Assembly (NCBI RefSeq): GCF_900116905.1 | Contig: NZ_FPCG01000005.1 | Coordinates: 1-64,000, forward strand | DNA from: Micrococcus terreus | Lineage (GTDB): Bacteria > Actinomycetota > Actinomycetes > Actinomycetales > Micrococcaceae | Length of the DNA stretch: 64,000 bases | Direction of reading: 5' to 3' | Shown: piece by piece, positions 16,236 to 25,264 of the stretch | How positions within the stretch are numbered: position 1 is the stretch's first letter | How the letters are laid out: each line of letters begins with the position of its first letter | Notes under the pieces: model-generated | The model's database searches: none | What the model was told of the DNA's origin: nothing | The model's input: the letters and a program-made list of their open reading frames with translations, nothing else | Position numbers and translations under genes: made by a program

Positions 16236-16343
16236 GGCCCGGACCGGCGCAAGACCTGGCTGGCCTGCCCTGGGCACCGGGACTGGCTCACCGACTACCT
16301 GCGGTCCCGCGGACTGCTGAAGGACGTACTGCCCCTTGACTGA
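16236..16343 (+). pseudogene. C-terminal remnant of the small protein encoded upstream of surf1
   Basis: The last 35 or so codons read PDRRKTWLACPGHRDWLTDYL and end with LLKDVLPLD. They resemble the C-terminus of a roughly 90-residue Cys/His protein that precedes surf1 in Micrococcaceae, sometimes misnamed acetone carboxylase. The expected N-terminal CxxxC part is not in frame, so the gene looks truncated or frameshifted. Its stop overlaps the surf1 TTG by 8 bases (TTGACTGA), the arrangement expected of a once-coupled pair. The family assignment is from memory. Confidence 0.45.
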
Positions 16344-17256
16344 GACCCTGACGGACCGGCCGGCGAAGCGCGGCCGCCTCGACTACCGTTTCCTGATCTC
16401 GCCCCAGTGGCTCGGCGGCCTGGTCTTCTGCGCCCTCTTCGCCCTCGCCTGCGCCCTGCTGGGCCAGTGGCAGATGGACCGCCGCATGGAGACCGTCGCC
16501 GAGATCAACAAGGTGCTCTCCAACTACGACGAGCCGGCCGTGCCGCTGGCCGGCAACGCCGGGCTGTTCACGGACGTGCGGCCGGAGCAGGAGTGGACCC
16601 CGGTCGAGATGCACGGGGAGTACCTCGAGGAGGACACCCGGATCGTCCGCAACCGGCCCCTGGCCGGCAAGCCGGGCTACGAGGTGCTCGTCCCGTTCCG
16701 GGCGGACACCGGCGACGTGATCGTGGTCAACCGCGGCTGGCTGCCCATCGGAGACACCACCCCCGGCCGTCCCGACGTCGTCCCGACGCCCCCCGCGGGC
16801 GAGGTCACGGTGGTCACCCGCATCAAGCCCGGTGAGCCGGACCTGGGCCGGGACGCCCCCGAGGGCCAGCTCGCGTCGATCGACCTCGCGGCGTTCGAGG
16901 ACAGCGTCGGCTACGACGTGGCCGACACCGCGTACGGGCAGCTCGCGACGGAGTCCCCCACCCCGGCCGTGGCGCTGCAGCAGCCGCCGAAGCCTCCGCT
17001 GGACGAGGGCCCGCACCTGTCCTACTCCCTGCAGTGGTTCATGTTCGGGCTGATGAGCTTCATCGTGTGGGGCTACATGGCCCGGCAGCGCGCGGTCAAC
17101 GACCGCGACGACCGGGAACTGGGGCTGACCGAGGACGACGGCTACCTCTCGGCCCACCGCGCGCCGCGCGCCCGCCCCGTGAAGCGCCGCGGCGGGCGGC
17201 CCACGGACGAGGAGGTCGAGGACGCGATGCTCGACGCGGTCGACTCGCGGCACTAG
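16336..17256 (+). CDS. SURF1-family cytochrome oxidase biogenesis protein
   Basis: The 306-residue protein has an N-terminal membrane helix (LGGLVFCALFALACALLGQWQ), the SURF1 ending of that helix (GQWQMDRR), an extracytoplasmic domain with the family motif VNRGWLP, and a second helix near the C-terminus (LQWFMFGLMSFIVWGYM). SURF1 proteins assist haem insertion into cytochrome oxidase. The start is TTG 16336, overlapping the preceding remnant. It converges on the Rieske gene with shared stop bases. In this island it accompanies other oxidase and cytochrome c assembly genes. Confidence 0.92.
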   Translation: MTETLTDRPAKRGRLDYRFLISPQWLGGLVFCALFALACALLGQWQMDRRMETVAEINKVLSNYDEPAVPLAGNAGLFTDVRPEQEWTPVEMHGEYLEEDTRIVRNRPLAGKPGYEVLVPFRADTGDVIVVNRGWLPIGDTTPGRPDVVPTPPAGEVTVVTRIKPGEPDLGRDAPEGQLASIDLAAFEDSVGYDVADTAYGQLATESPTPAVALQQPPKPPLDEGPHLSYSLQWFMFGLMSFIVWGYMARQRAVNDRDDRELGLTEDDGYLSAHRAPRARPVKRRGGRPTDEEVEDAMLDAVDSRH

Positions 17257-17792
17257 ATCGTCACCATCAGCATGTCGCCGTCCACGGAGGCGGTGAACTC
17301 GGTCAGCGGTTTCTGGGCCGGGCCGCCGTAGGGCACGCCCGTTGCCACGTCGAAGTGCGACCCGTGGCAGGGGCAGGCGAAGGTGGGTTGGCCCCGATTC
17401 TGGCCCGGGGCCACCGTGCACCCCTGGTGTGTGCACACGGCGGAGAAGGCACGCACCGTGTCCTCGGATTCGCGGTGCAGCAACAGGGTTCGACCGCCGA
17501 TGGTCACGGACGCCTGGCCACCGACCGGCAGGTCCGCGGCGGGCAGGGCCGGGGTGGGGGAACCACCGGGGTGCTGTGACGGTGCGCTGGCCTCGGCCTG
17601 GAGGTCCTCCGTGCAGCCCGTCAGGCCCACCGTGGTGGCCACTCCCACCGCACCGATGACCGCACCGCGCCCCAGGAAGGCCCTGCGGGAGGTGCCGCAC
17701 CCGCCACAGGCGGTCTCGCCGTCGCGGTGACCCGAAGCGGTGGGGGTGCTGGCGGTGGAGGTGTGGGCGGTGGGATCGATCGCGGAAGTCAT
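17253..17792 (-). CDS. Tat-exported Rieske 2Fe-2S protein
   Basis: The 179-residue protein has a twin-arginine signal (SRRAFLGRG then a hydrophobic stretch) ending in a lipobox-like LTGC. A proline/serine linker follows, then a Rieske domain with CTHQGC and CPCHGSHFD supplying two Cys and two His for a 2Fe-2S cluster. It lacks the long insertions of the bc1-complex subunit and resembles the small stand-alone exported Rieske proteins common in actinobacteria, whose partner is unknown. The stop overlaps that of surf1. Confidence 0.92.
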   Translation of the reverse strand: MTSAIDPTAHTSTASTPTASGHRDGETACGGCGTSRRAFLGRGAVIGAVGVATTVGLTGCTEDLQAEASAPSQHPGGSPTPALPAADLPVGGQASVTIGGRTLLLHRESEDTVRAFSAVCTHQGCTVAPGQNRGQPTFACPCHGSHFDVATGVPYGGPAQKPLTEFTASVDGDMLMVTI

Positions 17793-17954
17793 CCGTTCAT
17801 TATTCGCCGTCCGTCTCCGATCGGTGGACGCCCGTGACGTGGTTCAGGCGAGTTGGCTCAGACCGCGGCCGCGCCACATCCGTCCGGTTCAATGCTGCTG
17901 CTCGGGGACGTAGTCTCGGCTCAGACCGTGTCGGTGCGTGGGGAGGTGGGGGCC

Positions 17955-18791
17955 ATGCCGAGGATGTCCACCCTGGAGGCCGCGTTCTGTCGCAGTGCGC
18001 CGTGGCGCCTTGTGGCCCGGCGGCTGGTTCCCTGGGCGACGCAGGGTGTGCCCCTGGCCGGGAGGGTGCTGGAGATCGGTGCAGGCAGCGGAGCGATGGC
18101 CCAAGCGATCCTTGCGGCCCACCCCCGGCTTCGTCTCACCACGACCGATGCGGACCCGGCGATGGTCCGGTCCGCGCAACGGCGCCTCGCCCGGTCCGCG
18201 GCGGAGGTACGCCAGGCCGATGCCACCGCCCTGCCCTTCGCCGAGGAGTCCTTCGACACGGTGCTGAGCTTTCTCATGCTCCACCACGTGATCCACTGGG
18301 AACAGGCGGTGGCCGAGGCGTCCCGGGTCCTGCGGCCGGGCGGGTTCTTCGTGGGCTACGACCTGCTCGCCTCGCGCGCCGCCGCCTGGCTGCATGTGGC
18401 CGACCGCTCGGCGCACCGGCTCATCGAACCGGCCGCGTTCGGACCGGCCCTGCAACATGCCGGCCTGGAGCCGGTCCGCCTCCAGGTCTCCCGCGGTGGT
18501 CGGGTGCTGCGTTTCATCGCGCACAAGCCCGGCACCGTCCAGGCCGAACCCGGTGCCGACAGGGGAGCGCGCCGAGCCGGGCGGGGCGGACCGAGGGTCC
18601 CTGGCCTCATCAGCGCTACCAGCGCCAGCGGCGCCGCGCCCGCGCCGCCCGGCCTGGAACCCGTGCCTCGACGGGAGCATCGTGGTGCGGATTCTCCCCT
18701 TCCTTCTACGGGCTGTAGAATTCCGGGGACGTCCTGCCCCGAGGGAGAGGTCCCGGAAGTACGCCATGTCCTGCGCCCAGCATTCCCGTGA
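17955..18791 (+). CDS. Class I SAM-dependent methyltransferase with unusual tail
   Basis: Residues 1 to about 195 form a class I methyltransferase with motif I EIGAGSGAMAQAIL, acidic TDADPAM, and DATALPFAEESFDTVLSFLMLHHV followed by SRVLRPGGFF. The substrate cannot be read. ATG 17955 has a GGAGGT 8 bases upstream. Beyond roughly residue 195 the chain is an Ala/Gly/Arg-rich tail of about 80 residues. The tail runs through the tlpA operator and overlaps the tlpA start at 18766, so the natural end may have been lost. Confidence 0.75.
   Translation: MPRMSTLEAAFCRSAPWRLVARRLVPWATQGVPLAGRVLEIGAGSGAMAQAILAAHPRLRLTTTDADPAMVRSAQRRLARSAAEVRQADATALPFAEESFDTVLSFLMLHHVIHWEQAVAEASRVLRPGGFFVGYDLLASRAAAWLHVADRSAHRLIEPAAFGPALQHAGLEPVRLQVSRGGRVLRFIAHKPGTVQAEPGADRGARRAGRGGPRVPGLISATSASGAAPAPPGLEPVPRREHRGADSPLPSTGCRIPGTSCPEGEVPEVRHVLRPAFP
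18704..18720 (+). promoter_or_regulatory. TTCTAC-N5-GTAGAA operator of the tlpA-resB-ccsB cluster
   Basis: TTCTACGGGCTGTAGAA is a perfect 6-5-6 dyad 46 bases upstream of the tlpA ATG. It matches the dyads upstream of the 15297 membrane gene and copC, implying one shared repressor. Confidence 0.72.
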
Positions 18792-19419
18792 GTCCGATCG
18801 CCGGAGCCCGGACCACCCGGGCTGGCCGGGACGGCGCGGCGTGCTGGCCGGTTTGGCCGGGGTCGTGTCCTTGCCGCTGCTGGCGGCCTGCAGTTCGGAC
18901 GACCCGTTGGCCGCCCAGGCCGGCAACGCCGATGGCAAGAACTACATCGCCGGTGACGGGTCGGTCCTGGAGATCGCCCCGGCCGAGCGCGGGGAGCCGG
19001 TGCGGTTCCGCTCCACCCTGTTCTCCGGGGAGCCGGTCAGCACCGAGGACTTGGCCGGGGATCCGGCGGTGCTGAACTTCTGGTATGCCGCCTGTGCCCC
19101 GTGCCGGGTGGAGGCCCCGGACCTGCAGGCCCTGCACGAGCAGTTCGCCCCCGAGGGGGTGCGGTTCTTGGGCATCAACGTTCGGGACACGATCGCCACG
19201 GCGCAGGCTTTCGAGCGCAATTTCGGGATCACCTACCCCTCGGTGGAGGACCGGGGCGGGGAGGTGCTGCTGGCGATGACGGACTACGTGCCGCCGCAGG
19301 CCGTGCCCACCACCATCGTGCTGGACCGCCAGGGCCGGGTCTCGGCCCGGATCCTGGGGATCGCCGAGCCCTCCACGCTGCGCACCCTGATCACCACCGT
19401 GCTGGATGAACAGGCCTGA
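18766..19419 (+). CDS. tlpA: TlpA/ResA-like thiol-disulfide lipoprotein
   Basis: The 217-residue protein has a signal with lipobox LLAAC (C42), giving a membrane-anchored lipoprotein. A thioredoxin-like domain follows with the redox motif C110-A-P-C113 (NFWYAACAPCR), a TlpA-type insert (GINVRDTIATAQAFERNFGI) and the cis-proline VPTTIVLD. Such proteins reduce the cysteines of apocytochrome c before haem attachment, taking electrons from CcdA. ResB and CcsB follow, and CcdA lies at 32429. Confidence 0.92.
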   Translation: MSCAQHSRESDRRSPDHPGWPGRRGVLAGLAGVVSLPLLAACSSDDPLAAQAGNADGKNYIAGDGSVLEIAPAERGEPVRFRSTLFSGEPVSTEDLAGDPAVLNFWYAACAPCRVEAPDLQALHEQFAPEGVRFLGINVRDTIATAQAFERNFGITYPSVEDRGGEVLLAMTDYVPPQAVPTTIVLDRQGRVSARILGIAEPSTLRTLITTVLDEQA

Positions 19420-19566
19420 GCGTCCCATGACCGCCTGGACACGTCCCCTGACCGCCACCGGGACTGCGGCGGTCGGCCCCGGCGATGGGATCGGCCTTGC
19501 CGGTTCGCCGCCGCCGACGCAATGCCCCGGTGACGAGAGGCAGTCCAGGGACGAGAGGTGGCCGCG

Positions 19567-21309
19567 GTGAGCCAGCAGGACAACGTGCGGGTGGCCCGGG
19601 ACGAGGCCGCCCAGGCCAATACCCCGCCCCCGCCGGAGTCTCCCGCCCCGGACGGTGGCTCTCCCCGCGGACGCCAGGACGTGGAACTGCCCGCCCTGGG
19701 CGTCTGGGGCACGCTGCGGTTCGCTTGGACCCAGCTGACGTCCATGCGCACCGCGCTGATGCTGTTGCTGCTGCTCGCCGTCGCCGCGGTGCCCGGGTCC
19801 CTGTTCCCGCAGCGCCCGGCCGGGCCGGGAATCGTCCAGAACTACATCGACGACAACCCGGTGCTGGGGGAGTGGCTGGACCGGTTCCAGATGTTCGATG
19901 TCTACTCCTCGGTCTGGTTCTCGGCGATCTACCTGCTGCTGTTCGTCTCGCTGATCGGCTGCGTGGCCCCGCGCGCCGTCAAGCACGCCAAGGCGCTGCG
20001 CTCGGCCCCGCCGCGCACCCCGCGCCGGCTCTCCCGGTTGCCGGAGTACGGCCGGGTCGTCCTCGAGTCCTCCGGTCCCGCACCCGTCGAGGCGGTGGAG
20101 CAGGCGGCGAAGTACTTGCGCAAGCGCGGCTACCGCACCGAGGTGCGCCAGGAGCCCGACGGCGGCGCCTCCGTGGGCGCCGAACGCGGCTACGTGCGCG
20201 AGGTCGGCAATATCGTCTTCCACCTGTCCCTGATCGGGGTGCTGGTGTTCATGGCCACCGGCTCGCTGCTGAGCTACCGCGGCCAGAAGATTCTCGTCGA
20301 GGGGGAGGGCTTCGCCAACACCCTGATCGCCTACGACGCCTTCACCCCGGGCAGTGCCTTCTCCGAGGAGATGCTCACTCCGTTCTCGATGACCCTGAAG
20401 CGTTTCGAGTACGTCTATGACCGGCAGTCCCCGACCCACTACGGCCAGCCGCTGGATTACACGGCCGTACTGGACGTGCAGGACGGTCCCGGTGACACCG
20501 CCCGAGAGGTCGAACTGAAAGTCAACCATCCACTGGACTTCCAGGGCACCCGGGTCTACCTGGTCGGCAACGGGTACGCCCCGGTGGTCACCGTCCGGGA
20601 CGGCAACGGGGACATCGCCTTGCAGGGTCCGGTGGTGGCGCGGGTCCAGGACAATGTCTTCACCTCCTTGATGACTATCAAGGCCCCGGACGCCCGTCCC
20701 GACCAGCTCGGCTTCGTCGGCTTCTTCCTGCCCGCCGCCTACACCGGCGAGGACGGGGTGGCGGTCTCGATCGACCCCGCCCCGCTGAACCCGGAGTTGA
20801 ACCTGAACTCCTACTACGGCGACCTCGGCCTGGACGAGGGCGACCCACAGAACGTGTACGTGCTGGACACCGAGAACCTCACCGAACTGAACTCCCGGAA
20901 CCTCGAGGCCGGCGGCATCACGCTCAAGCCCGGGGAATCCTACGAGCTGCCCGAAGGCAAGGGCTCCATCAGCTTCGACGGGCTTAAGCGCTACGTCGGC
21001 CTGGACATCCTCTACGACCCGGGCAAGTGGGGCGTCGGCTTCTTCGCCGTGCTGGCCCTCGTGGCCCTCGGCGTGAGCCTGTTCGTGCGCCGCCGCCGCG
21101 CGTGGGTGCGTGGCACCACGGGCCCCGACGGGTCCACCATGGTCGAGTACGGGCTGCTGGCCCGTGGCGAGGACTTCGGCCTGCGCGAGGAGAACCTCAC
21201 CCTGCGCCGGCAGTTTGAGAAGTTGTGGCCGGTGCAGGCACCAGAAGACATCGAGAGCACCGAGGGACCGATCGTCGTCGCCGGTGCCGCACAGAACCGA
21301 GTGGAGTGA
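19567..21309 (+). CDS. resB: ResB/Ccs1 cytochrome c biogenesis protein
   Basis: The product has about 580 residues. An acidic, proline-rich cytoplasmic start is followed by three helices near the N-terminus (TALMLLLLLAVAAVPGSLFPQ; SAIYLLLFVSLIGCVAPR; NIVFHLSLIGVLVFMATGSLL), a large extracytoplasmic domain and a last helix (GVGFFAVLALVALGVSLFVRRRR). With CcsB it forms the system II cytochrome c synthetase. GTG 19567 is preferred over GTG 19558, since AGAGG lies 8 bases before it. It precedes ccsB by 3 bases. Confidence 0.92.
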   Translation: MSQQDNVRVARDEAAQANTPPPPESPAPDGGSPRGRQDVELPALGVWGTLRFAWTQLTSMRTALMLLLLLAVAAVPGSLFPQRPAGPGIVQNYIDDNPVLGEWLDRFQMFDVYSSVWFSAIYLLLFVSLIGCVAPRAVKHAKALRSAPPRTPRRLSRLPEYGRVVLESSGPAPVEAVEQAAKYLRKRGYRTEVRQEPDGGASVGAERGYVREVGNIVFHLSLIGVLVFMATGSLLSYRGQKILVEGEGFANTLIAYDAFTPGSAFSEEMLTPFSMTLKRFEYVYDRQSPTHYGQPLDYTAVLDVQDGPGDTAREVELKVNHPLDFQGTRVYLVGNGYAPVVTVRDGNGDIALQGPVVARVQDNVFTSLMTIKAPDARPDQLGFVGFFLPAAYTGEDGVAVSIDPAPLNPELNLNSYYGDLGLDEGDPQNVYVLDTENLTELNSRNLEAGGITLKPGESYELPEGKGSISFDGLKRYVGLDILYDPGKWGVGFFAVLALVALGVSLFVRRRRAWVRGTTGPDGSTMVEYGLLARGEDFGLREENLTLRRQFEKLWPVQAPEDIESTEGPIVVAGAAQNRVE

Positions 21310-21312
21310 CCC

Positions 21313-22410
21313 ATGCAACCCATCAACTATCAATTGGCCGCCTACAGCGACCTGTTCATGCTGATCGCCGCCATCGTCTACGCCGCGGCCTTCATCGCCT
21401 TCGCCCTGGACATGGCCAGCTCCTCCAAGACCATCCGGGCCCTGGAGTCCGAACTGACCGAACAACAGGAGCGCACCGATGCGGCCCGCTCCTCTGCGGC
21501 CCGCCACAAGCAACTAGTCGGGGCCGCAGGGGGGGCGGCAAGCACCCCGACGCCGGGCCACGGCCCAGGCACGACGGCATCACCGGCCGCCGGGAACGCG
21601 GTGGGCGGCCTGGTGGACGAAGACATGGACTACACCGGGGCCACCCGGCGCCCGGCCGCCAACGTCGCGGTGGCACTGATGGTCATCGCCGCCGCCCTGC
21701 ACGCCTTCGCGGTCATCGCCCGGGCCCTGGCCGCGCGCCGGGTGCCGTGGGGCAACATGTACGAGTTCTGCACCACCGGCGCACTGCTCGTGGCCGCGGT
21801 CTACCTGCTGTTCCTGATCCGCAAGGACATCCGCTTCCTGGGGACGTTCGTGGCCGGGCTCGTGGTGATCATGATGGCCGCGGCCACGATGGGCTTCCCC
21901 ACCCCGATCGCATACCTGCAGCCGCCGCTGCAGTCCCCGTGGATCGTCATTCACGTCTCCATCGCCGTGCTGGCCTCGGCGCTGTTCACCCTGACCTTCG
22001 CCATGAGCATCCTGCAGCTCATCCAGCACCGCCGCGAGGCCAAGGCACCCACCGGTGCCACCGGCGGGTTGGTCTTCATGCGCCTGGTGCCGTCCGCGCT
22101 GAGCCTGGAGAACTGGTCCTACCGCCTCAATGCGGTGGGCTTCATGATGTGGACGTTCACCGTGATCGCCGGCGCCATCTGGGCCGAGGCCTCTTGGGGC
22201 CGGTACTGGGGCTGGGACACCAAGGAGGTGTGGAGCTTCGTGATCTGGGTGGTCTACGCCGGGTACCTGCACGCCCGCGCCACCCGCGGCTGGACCGGGG
22301 AGCGCGCCGCCTGGCTGTCGATCATCGGCTACGCCTGCGTGGTGTTCAACTTCACCATCGTCAACATCTACTTCCCAGGCCTGCACTCCTATGCCGGCCT
22401 GCCCTCATAG
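21313..22410 (+). CDS. ccsB: CcsB/ResC cytochrome c synthetase haem-handling subunit
   Basis: The 365-residue membrane protein has about eight helices. The haem-binding WWD signature WAEASWGRYWGWDTKEVWS lies near residue 300, and conserved histidines include HVSIAVLASALF and HARATRGW. A low-complexity linker (residues 66-96) separates helix 1 from the conserved core. It presents haem to ResB for attachment to apocytochrome c. Together with tlpA and resB it makes a compact three-gene unit under the operator at 18704. Confidence 0.94.
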   Translation: MQPINYQLAAYSDLFMLIAAIVYAAAFIAFALDMASSSKTIRALESELTEQQERTDAARSSAARHKQLVGAAGGAASTPTPGHGPGTTASPAAGNAVGGLVDEDMDYTGATRRPAANVAVALMVIAAALHAFAVIARALAARRVPWGNMYEFCTTGALLVAAVYLLFLIRKDIRFLGTFVAGLVVIMMAAATMGFPTPIAYLQPPLQSPWIVIHVSIAVLASALFTLTFAMSILQLIQHRREAKAPTGATGGLVFMRLVPSALSLENWSYRLNAVGFMMWTFTVIAGAIWAEASWGRYWGWDTKEVWSFVIWVVYAGYLHARATRGWTGERAAWLSIIGYACVVFNFTIVNIYFPGLHSYAGLPS

Positions 22411-22800
22411 AAACGCGGAGAGGGACCGGTACCGCCGAACCGGCCCGACTGCTCGCCGAGTCGCTCGGTGTGCCGGCTGCTGAAGGCTTCCACGCCGGCC
22501 CGGGAGCGGACCGGTTCGGGCCCCGCGGTCCGGCCCTGCATGTTGATGTTCCCGGCGTCGACCAGGCCGGTAGCTGGACCGGTTTTCATCCCGGTCCTGC
22601 TGCCCGCGGGCAGGCTGCCTCCGGAGTTCAGCCAAAAGCCCGTGATGGTGCTCCCCGCCTCTGGCCCGCGCGGTGGATGTGCTCGGGGCGCGCCGGCCGT
22701 GGCCCCCAGCGTCGAGGTCCTGAGGAGTGACGGTGGCGGCCGGCCCTTGTCGGGCTCCCTCTGTGGGTCTTCCGCCGAGCACGGCAGTCAGGTCATCCCC
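22411..22800. other. Gene-free stretch after ccsB
   Basis: No recognisable gene or repeat is seen. The minus strand carries an incidental frame without family character. The right edge contains the promoter of the next repressor gene. Confidence 0.4.
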
Positions 22801-22805
22801 TGGTG

Positions 22806-22817
22806 TATAGTCATCGC
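22806..22817 (+). promoter_or_regulatory. -10 element of the cmtR-P-type ATPase operon, leaderless
   Basis: TATAGT at 22806-22811 ends 6 bases before the ATG at 22818, placing the transcription start at the start codon. The cmtR-like genes at 313 and 29978 have the same TATAGT spacing. Confidence 0.6.
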
Positions 22818-23180
22818 ATGCTGACTATTGCTTCGCGGGTTGACGTGATGAACCGGTTGGGTCGGGCAATGGCCGATCCCACCCGGTCCCGGATCCTGCT
22901 GTCCCTGTTGGAGGCGCCCGGGTACCCGGCCCAGCTCGCCCGCGAGCTGGGGCTCACGCGCACGAACGTGTCGAACCATCTGGCCTGCCTGCGCGGGTGC
23001 GGGCTGGTCGCGGCGGAGCCGCAGGGCCGACAGACCCGGTACGAGATCGTCGATCCGCACCTGACCGCGGCCCTGACCGCGTTGGTAGAGGTGACCCTCG
23101 CGGTCGATGAGACCGCACCGTGCCTGGACCCGGCCTGCACCGTGGCCGGGTGCTGCACCGGGACGGGGGGTGCGGTGTGA
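22818..23180 (+). CDS. cmtR: CmtR-type Cd/Pb-responsive repressor
   Basis: The 120-residue ArsR/SmtB protein has the CmtR cysteine set: C57 and C61 in NHLACLRGCG and C102 in DETAPC, with extra cysteines in the tail (DPACTVAGCC). In M. tuberculosis these three thiolates bind Cd(II) or Pb(II) and release DNA. It overlaps the following P-type ATPase by GTGA, as expected for a repressor and its efflux pump in one operon, parallel to cmtR-ctpG. Confidence 0.93.
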   Translation: MLTIASRVDVMNRLGRAMADPTRSRILLSLLEAPGYPAQLARELGLTRTNVSNHLACLRGCGLVAAEPQGRQTRYEIVDPHLTAALTALVEVTLAVDETAPCLDPACTVAGCCTGTGGAV

Positions 23181-25144
23181 GCTCGGCATGTGGCTGCGAT
23201 GAACCCTCCCCGAAGTCGGCGGCAAGCACCGAGGCGGAGGAGGTGGAGACCCCGTGGTGGCGCGACCGGAGCATCCTGATCCCGGTATTCTCCGGGGTCG
23301 CGTACCTGACCGGGCTGGTGCTGGAGTGGTCCGCCGCCCCGACGGCCGCGCTGGCCGTGTTCTGGATCGGATTGGTGCTGGGCGCGTCCACGTTCGCGCC
23401 CAGTGCGGTGCGCAACCTGGTCACCCAGGGCAAGGTCGGCATCGCGCTGCTGATGACAATCAGCGCGATCGGGGCCGTGATCCTGGGCTATATCGAGGAG
23501 GCCGCGGCGCTGGCCTTCCTGTACTCGATCGCCGAGGCCCTGGAGGACAAGGCGATGGACCGGGCCCGCGGCGGGCTGCGCGCCCTGTTGAAGCTGGTGC
23601 CGGAGACCGCGACGGTGCTGCGCGACGGCGCGCCGGTGCAGATCCCGGCCAAAGAGCTCACGGTCGGTCAGATGCTGCTGGTGCGGCCCGGGGAGCGGAT
23701 CGCCACGGATGGCCTCGTGCGAACCGGCCACAGCAGCCTGGACACCTCGGCGATCACCGGGGAGTCCATCCCGGTGGAGGTCGGACCGGGAGAGGCGGTG
23801 TCGGCCGGGGCGATCAACACCGCCGGGGCCCTGCAGATCCAGACCACCGCCGGCGGGACGGATAACTCGCTGACCACGATCGTGGAGCTGGTCGAACAGG
23901 CCCAGGCCGAGAAGGGGGAGCGGGCCCGGCTGGCGGACCGGATTGCCCGGCCGCTGGTGCCCGGGGTGATGATCCTGGCCGTGCTGGTCGGGGTGATCGG
24001 CTCGCTGGTCGGGGACCCGGAGCTGTGGATCACCCGGGCCCTGGTGGTGCTGGTGGCCGCCTCGCCGTGCGCGCTGGCCATCGCGGTGCCGGTAACCGTG
24101 GTCTCGGCCATCGGCGCGGGCAGCAGGTTCGGGGTGATCATCAAGTCCGGTGCCGCCTTCGAACGCCTCGGCGGCATCCGGCACCTGGCCGTGGACAAGA
24201 CCGGGACCCTGACCCGCAACGCCCCGACCGTGACCGCCGTCATCACCAGCGACGGAATCGCCGAGGACCAGGTCCTGGGCTGGGCGGCCGCGCTCGAGCA
24301 GCACAGCACCCACCCCCTGGCGGCCGCCATCACCGCCGCGGCCCCCACCGCGCCCGCGGCCCAGGCCGTGTCCGAACAGCCCGGTCACGGCCTCACCGGC
24401 ACGGTCGACGGCCACCCGATCGCGGTCGGCAGCCCCCGATGGATCGACCCCGGGGCGCTGGGACCCCGCGTGGAATCCCTGGAAGTGGACGGCCAGACCT
24501 GCGTGTTGGTGACCCGCGACGGCACGGTCGTGGGCGCCATCGGGGTCCGCGATGAACTGCGCCCCGAGGTCCCCGAGGTCGTCCGCACCCTGGACCGTCA
24601 CGGGGTACACGTCACCATGCTCACCGGAGACAACGCCCGGACCGCGCACGCCCTGGGACGCCTGGCCGGCATCGAGGATGTGCGCGCCGAGCTCCGCCCC
24701 GAGGACAAGGCCCGCATCGTCACCGAGCTGGCCCGCACCCGACCCACGGCCATGATCGGTGACGGCATTAACGACGCCCCGGCCCTGGCCGGAGCGAACG
24801 TGGGGATCGCGATGGGCGCCACCGGCTCCGATGCCGCGATCGAATCCGCGGACGTCGCCTTCACCGGCCACGACCTGCGACTGATCCCGCAGGCGTTGGC
24901 CCACGCCCGCCGCGGCCGGGCAATCATCAACCAGAACATCGTCCTGTCCCTGCTGATCATCACCACCCTGCTGCCACTGGCCATCACCGGCGTGCTGGGC
25001 CTGGCAGCCGTCGTGCTGGTCCACGAGGTGGCCGAAGTGATCGTGATCGCCAACGGCCTGCGCGCCGCCCGCACCCCCCGCCAGCCCACCGCCCAGCGCA
25101 CCGGCAGCGCCCTCACACCCGCCGACCAGGTGCCGGCGGCCTAG
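23177..25144 (+). CDS. P1B-type heavy-metal ATPase with SPC motif (P1B-4-like)
   Basis: The 655-residue pump starts at GTG 23177 overlapping cmtR. It lacks a GMTCxxC domain; the N-terminus has only ACGCDE. The actuator has TGES (about 194-197), the phosphorylation motif is DKTGTLT (340-346), the hinge is GDGINDAPAL, and the membrane metal site reads S296-P-C298 rather than CPC. The last helices contain HEVAEVIVIANGLR. SPC with this HE motif is typical of P1B-4 pumps (Co, Fe, sometimes Cd/Zn). CmtR control suggests Cd/Pb export. Exact metal is unresolved. Confidence 0.92.
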   Translation: MSSACGCDEPSPKSAASTEAEEVETPWWRDRSILIPVFSGVAYLTGLVLEWSAAPTAALAVFWIGLVLGASTFAPSAVRNLVTQGKVGIALLMTISAIGAVILGYIEEAAALAFLYSIAEALEDKAMDRARGGLRALLKLVPETATVLRDGAPVQIPAKELTVGQMLLVRPGERIATDGLVRTGHSSLDTSAITGESIPVEVGPGEAVSAGAINTAGALQIQTTAGGTDNSLTTIVELVEQAQAEKGERARLADRIARPLVPGVMILAVLVGVIGSLVGDPELWITRALVVLVAASPCALAIAVPVTVVSAIGAGSRFGVIIKSGAAFERLGGIRHLAVDKTGTLTRNAPTVTAVITSDGIAEDQVLGWAAALEQHSTHPLAAAITAAAPTAPAAQAVSEQPGHGLTGTVDGHPIAVGSPRWIDPGALGPRVESLEVDGQTCVLVTRDGTVVGAIGVRDELRPEVPEVVRTLDRHGVHVTMLTGDNARTAHALGRLAGIEDVRAELRPEDKARIVTELARTRPTAMIGDGINDAPALAGANVGIAMGATGSDAAIESADVAFTGHDLRLIPQALAHARRGRAIINQNIVLSLLIITTLLPLAITGVLGLAAVVLVHEVAEVIVIANGLRAARTPRQPTAQRTGSALTPADQVPAA

Positions 25145-25264
25145 CTGGGGGCCTGTCGGAGGGAGGGTCCGGGGTGTCGCTCTTGGGGCAGGCGACACCC
25201 TTGAAGTCCGGTCTCGCGCGCCGCCGACCCGGAGCCGGTGCTGCACGTGGCAGCGGAGTAACGG

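Noticed and set aside
18706-21513. Minus-strand open frame of 935 codons opposite tlpA and resB
   Set aside because: Low-complexity Gly/Val/Gln composition without motifs; the plus strand encodes well-defined cytochrome c maturation proteins.
22811-25246. Minus-strand open frame of 811 codons opposite the P-type ATPase
   Set aside because: Antisense shadow; all P-type ATPase motifs are on the plus strand.
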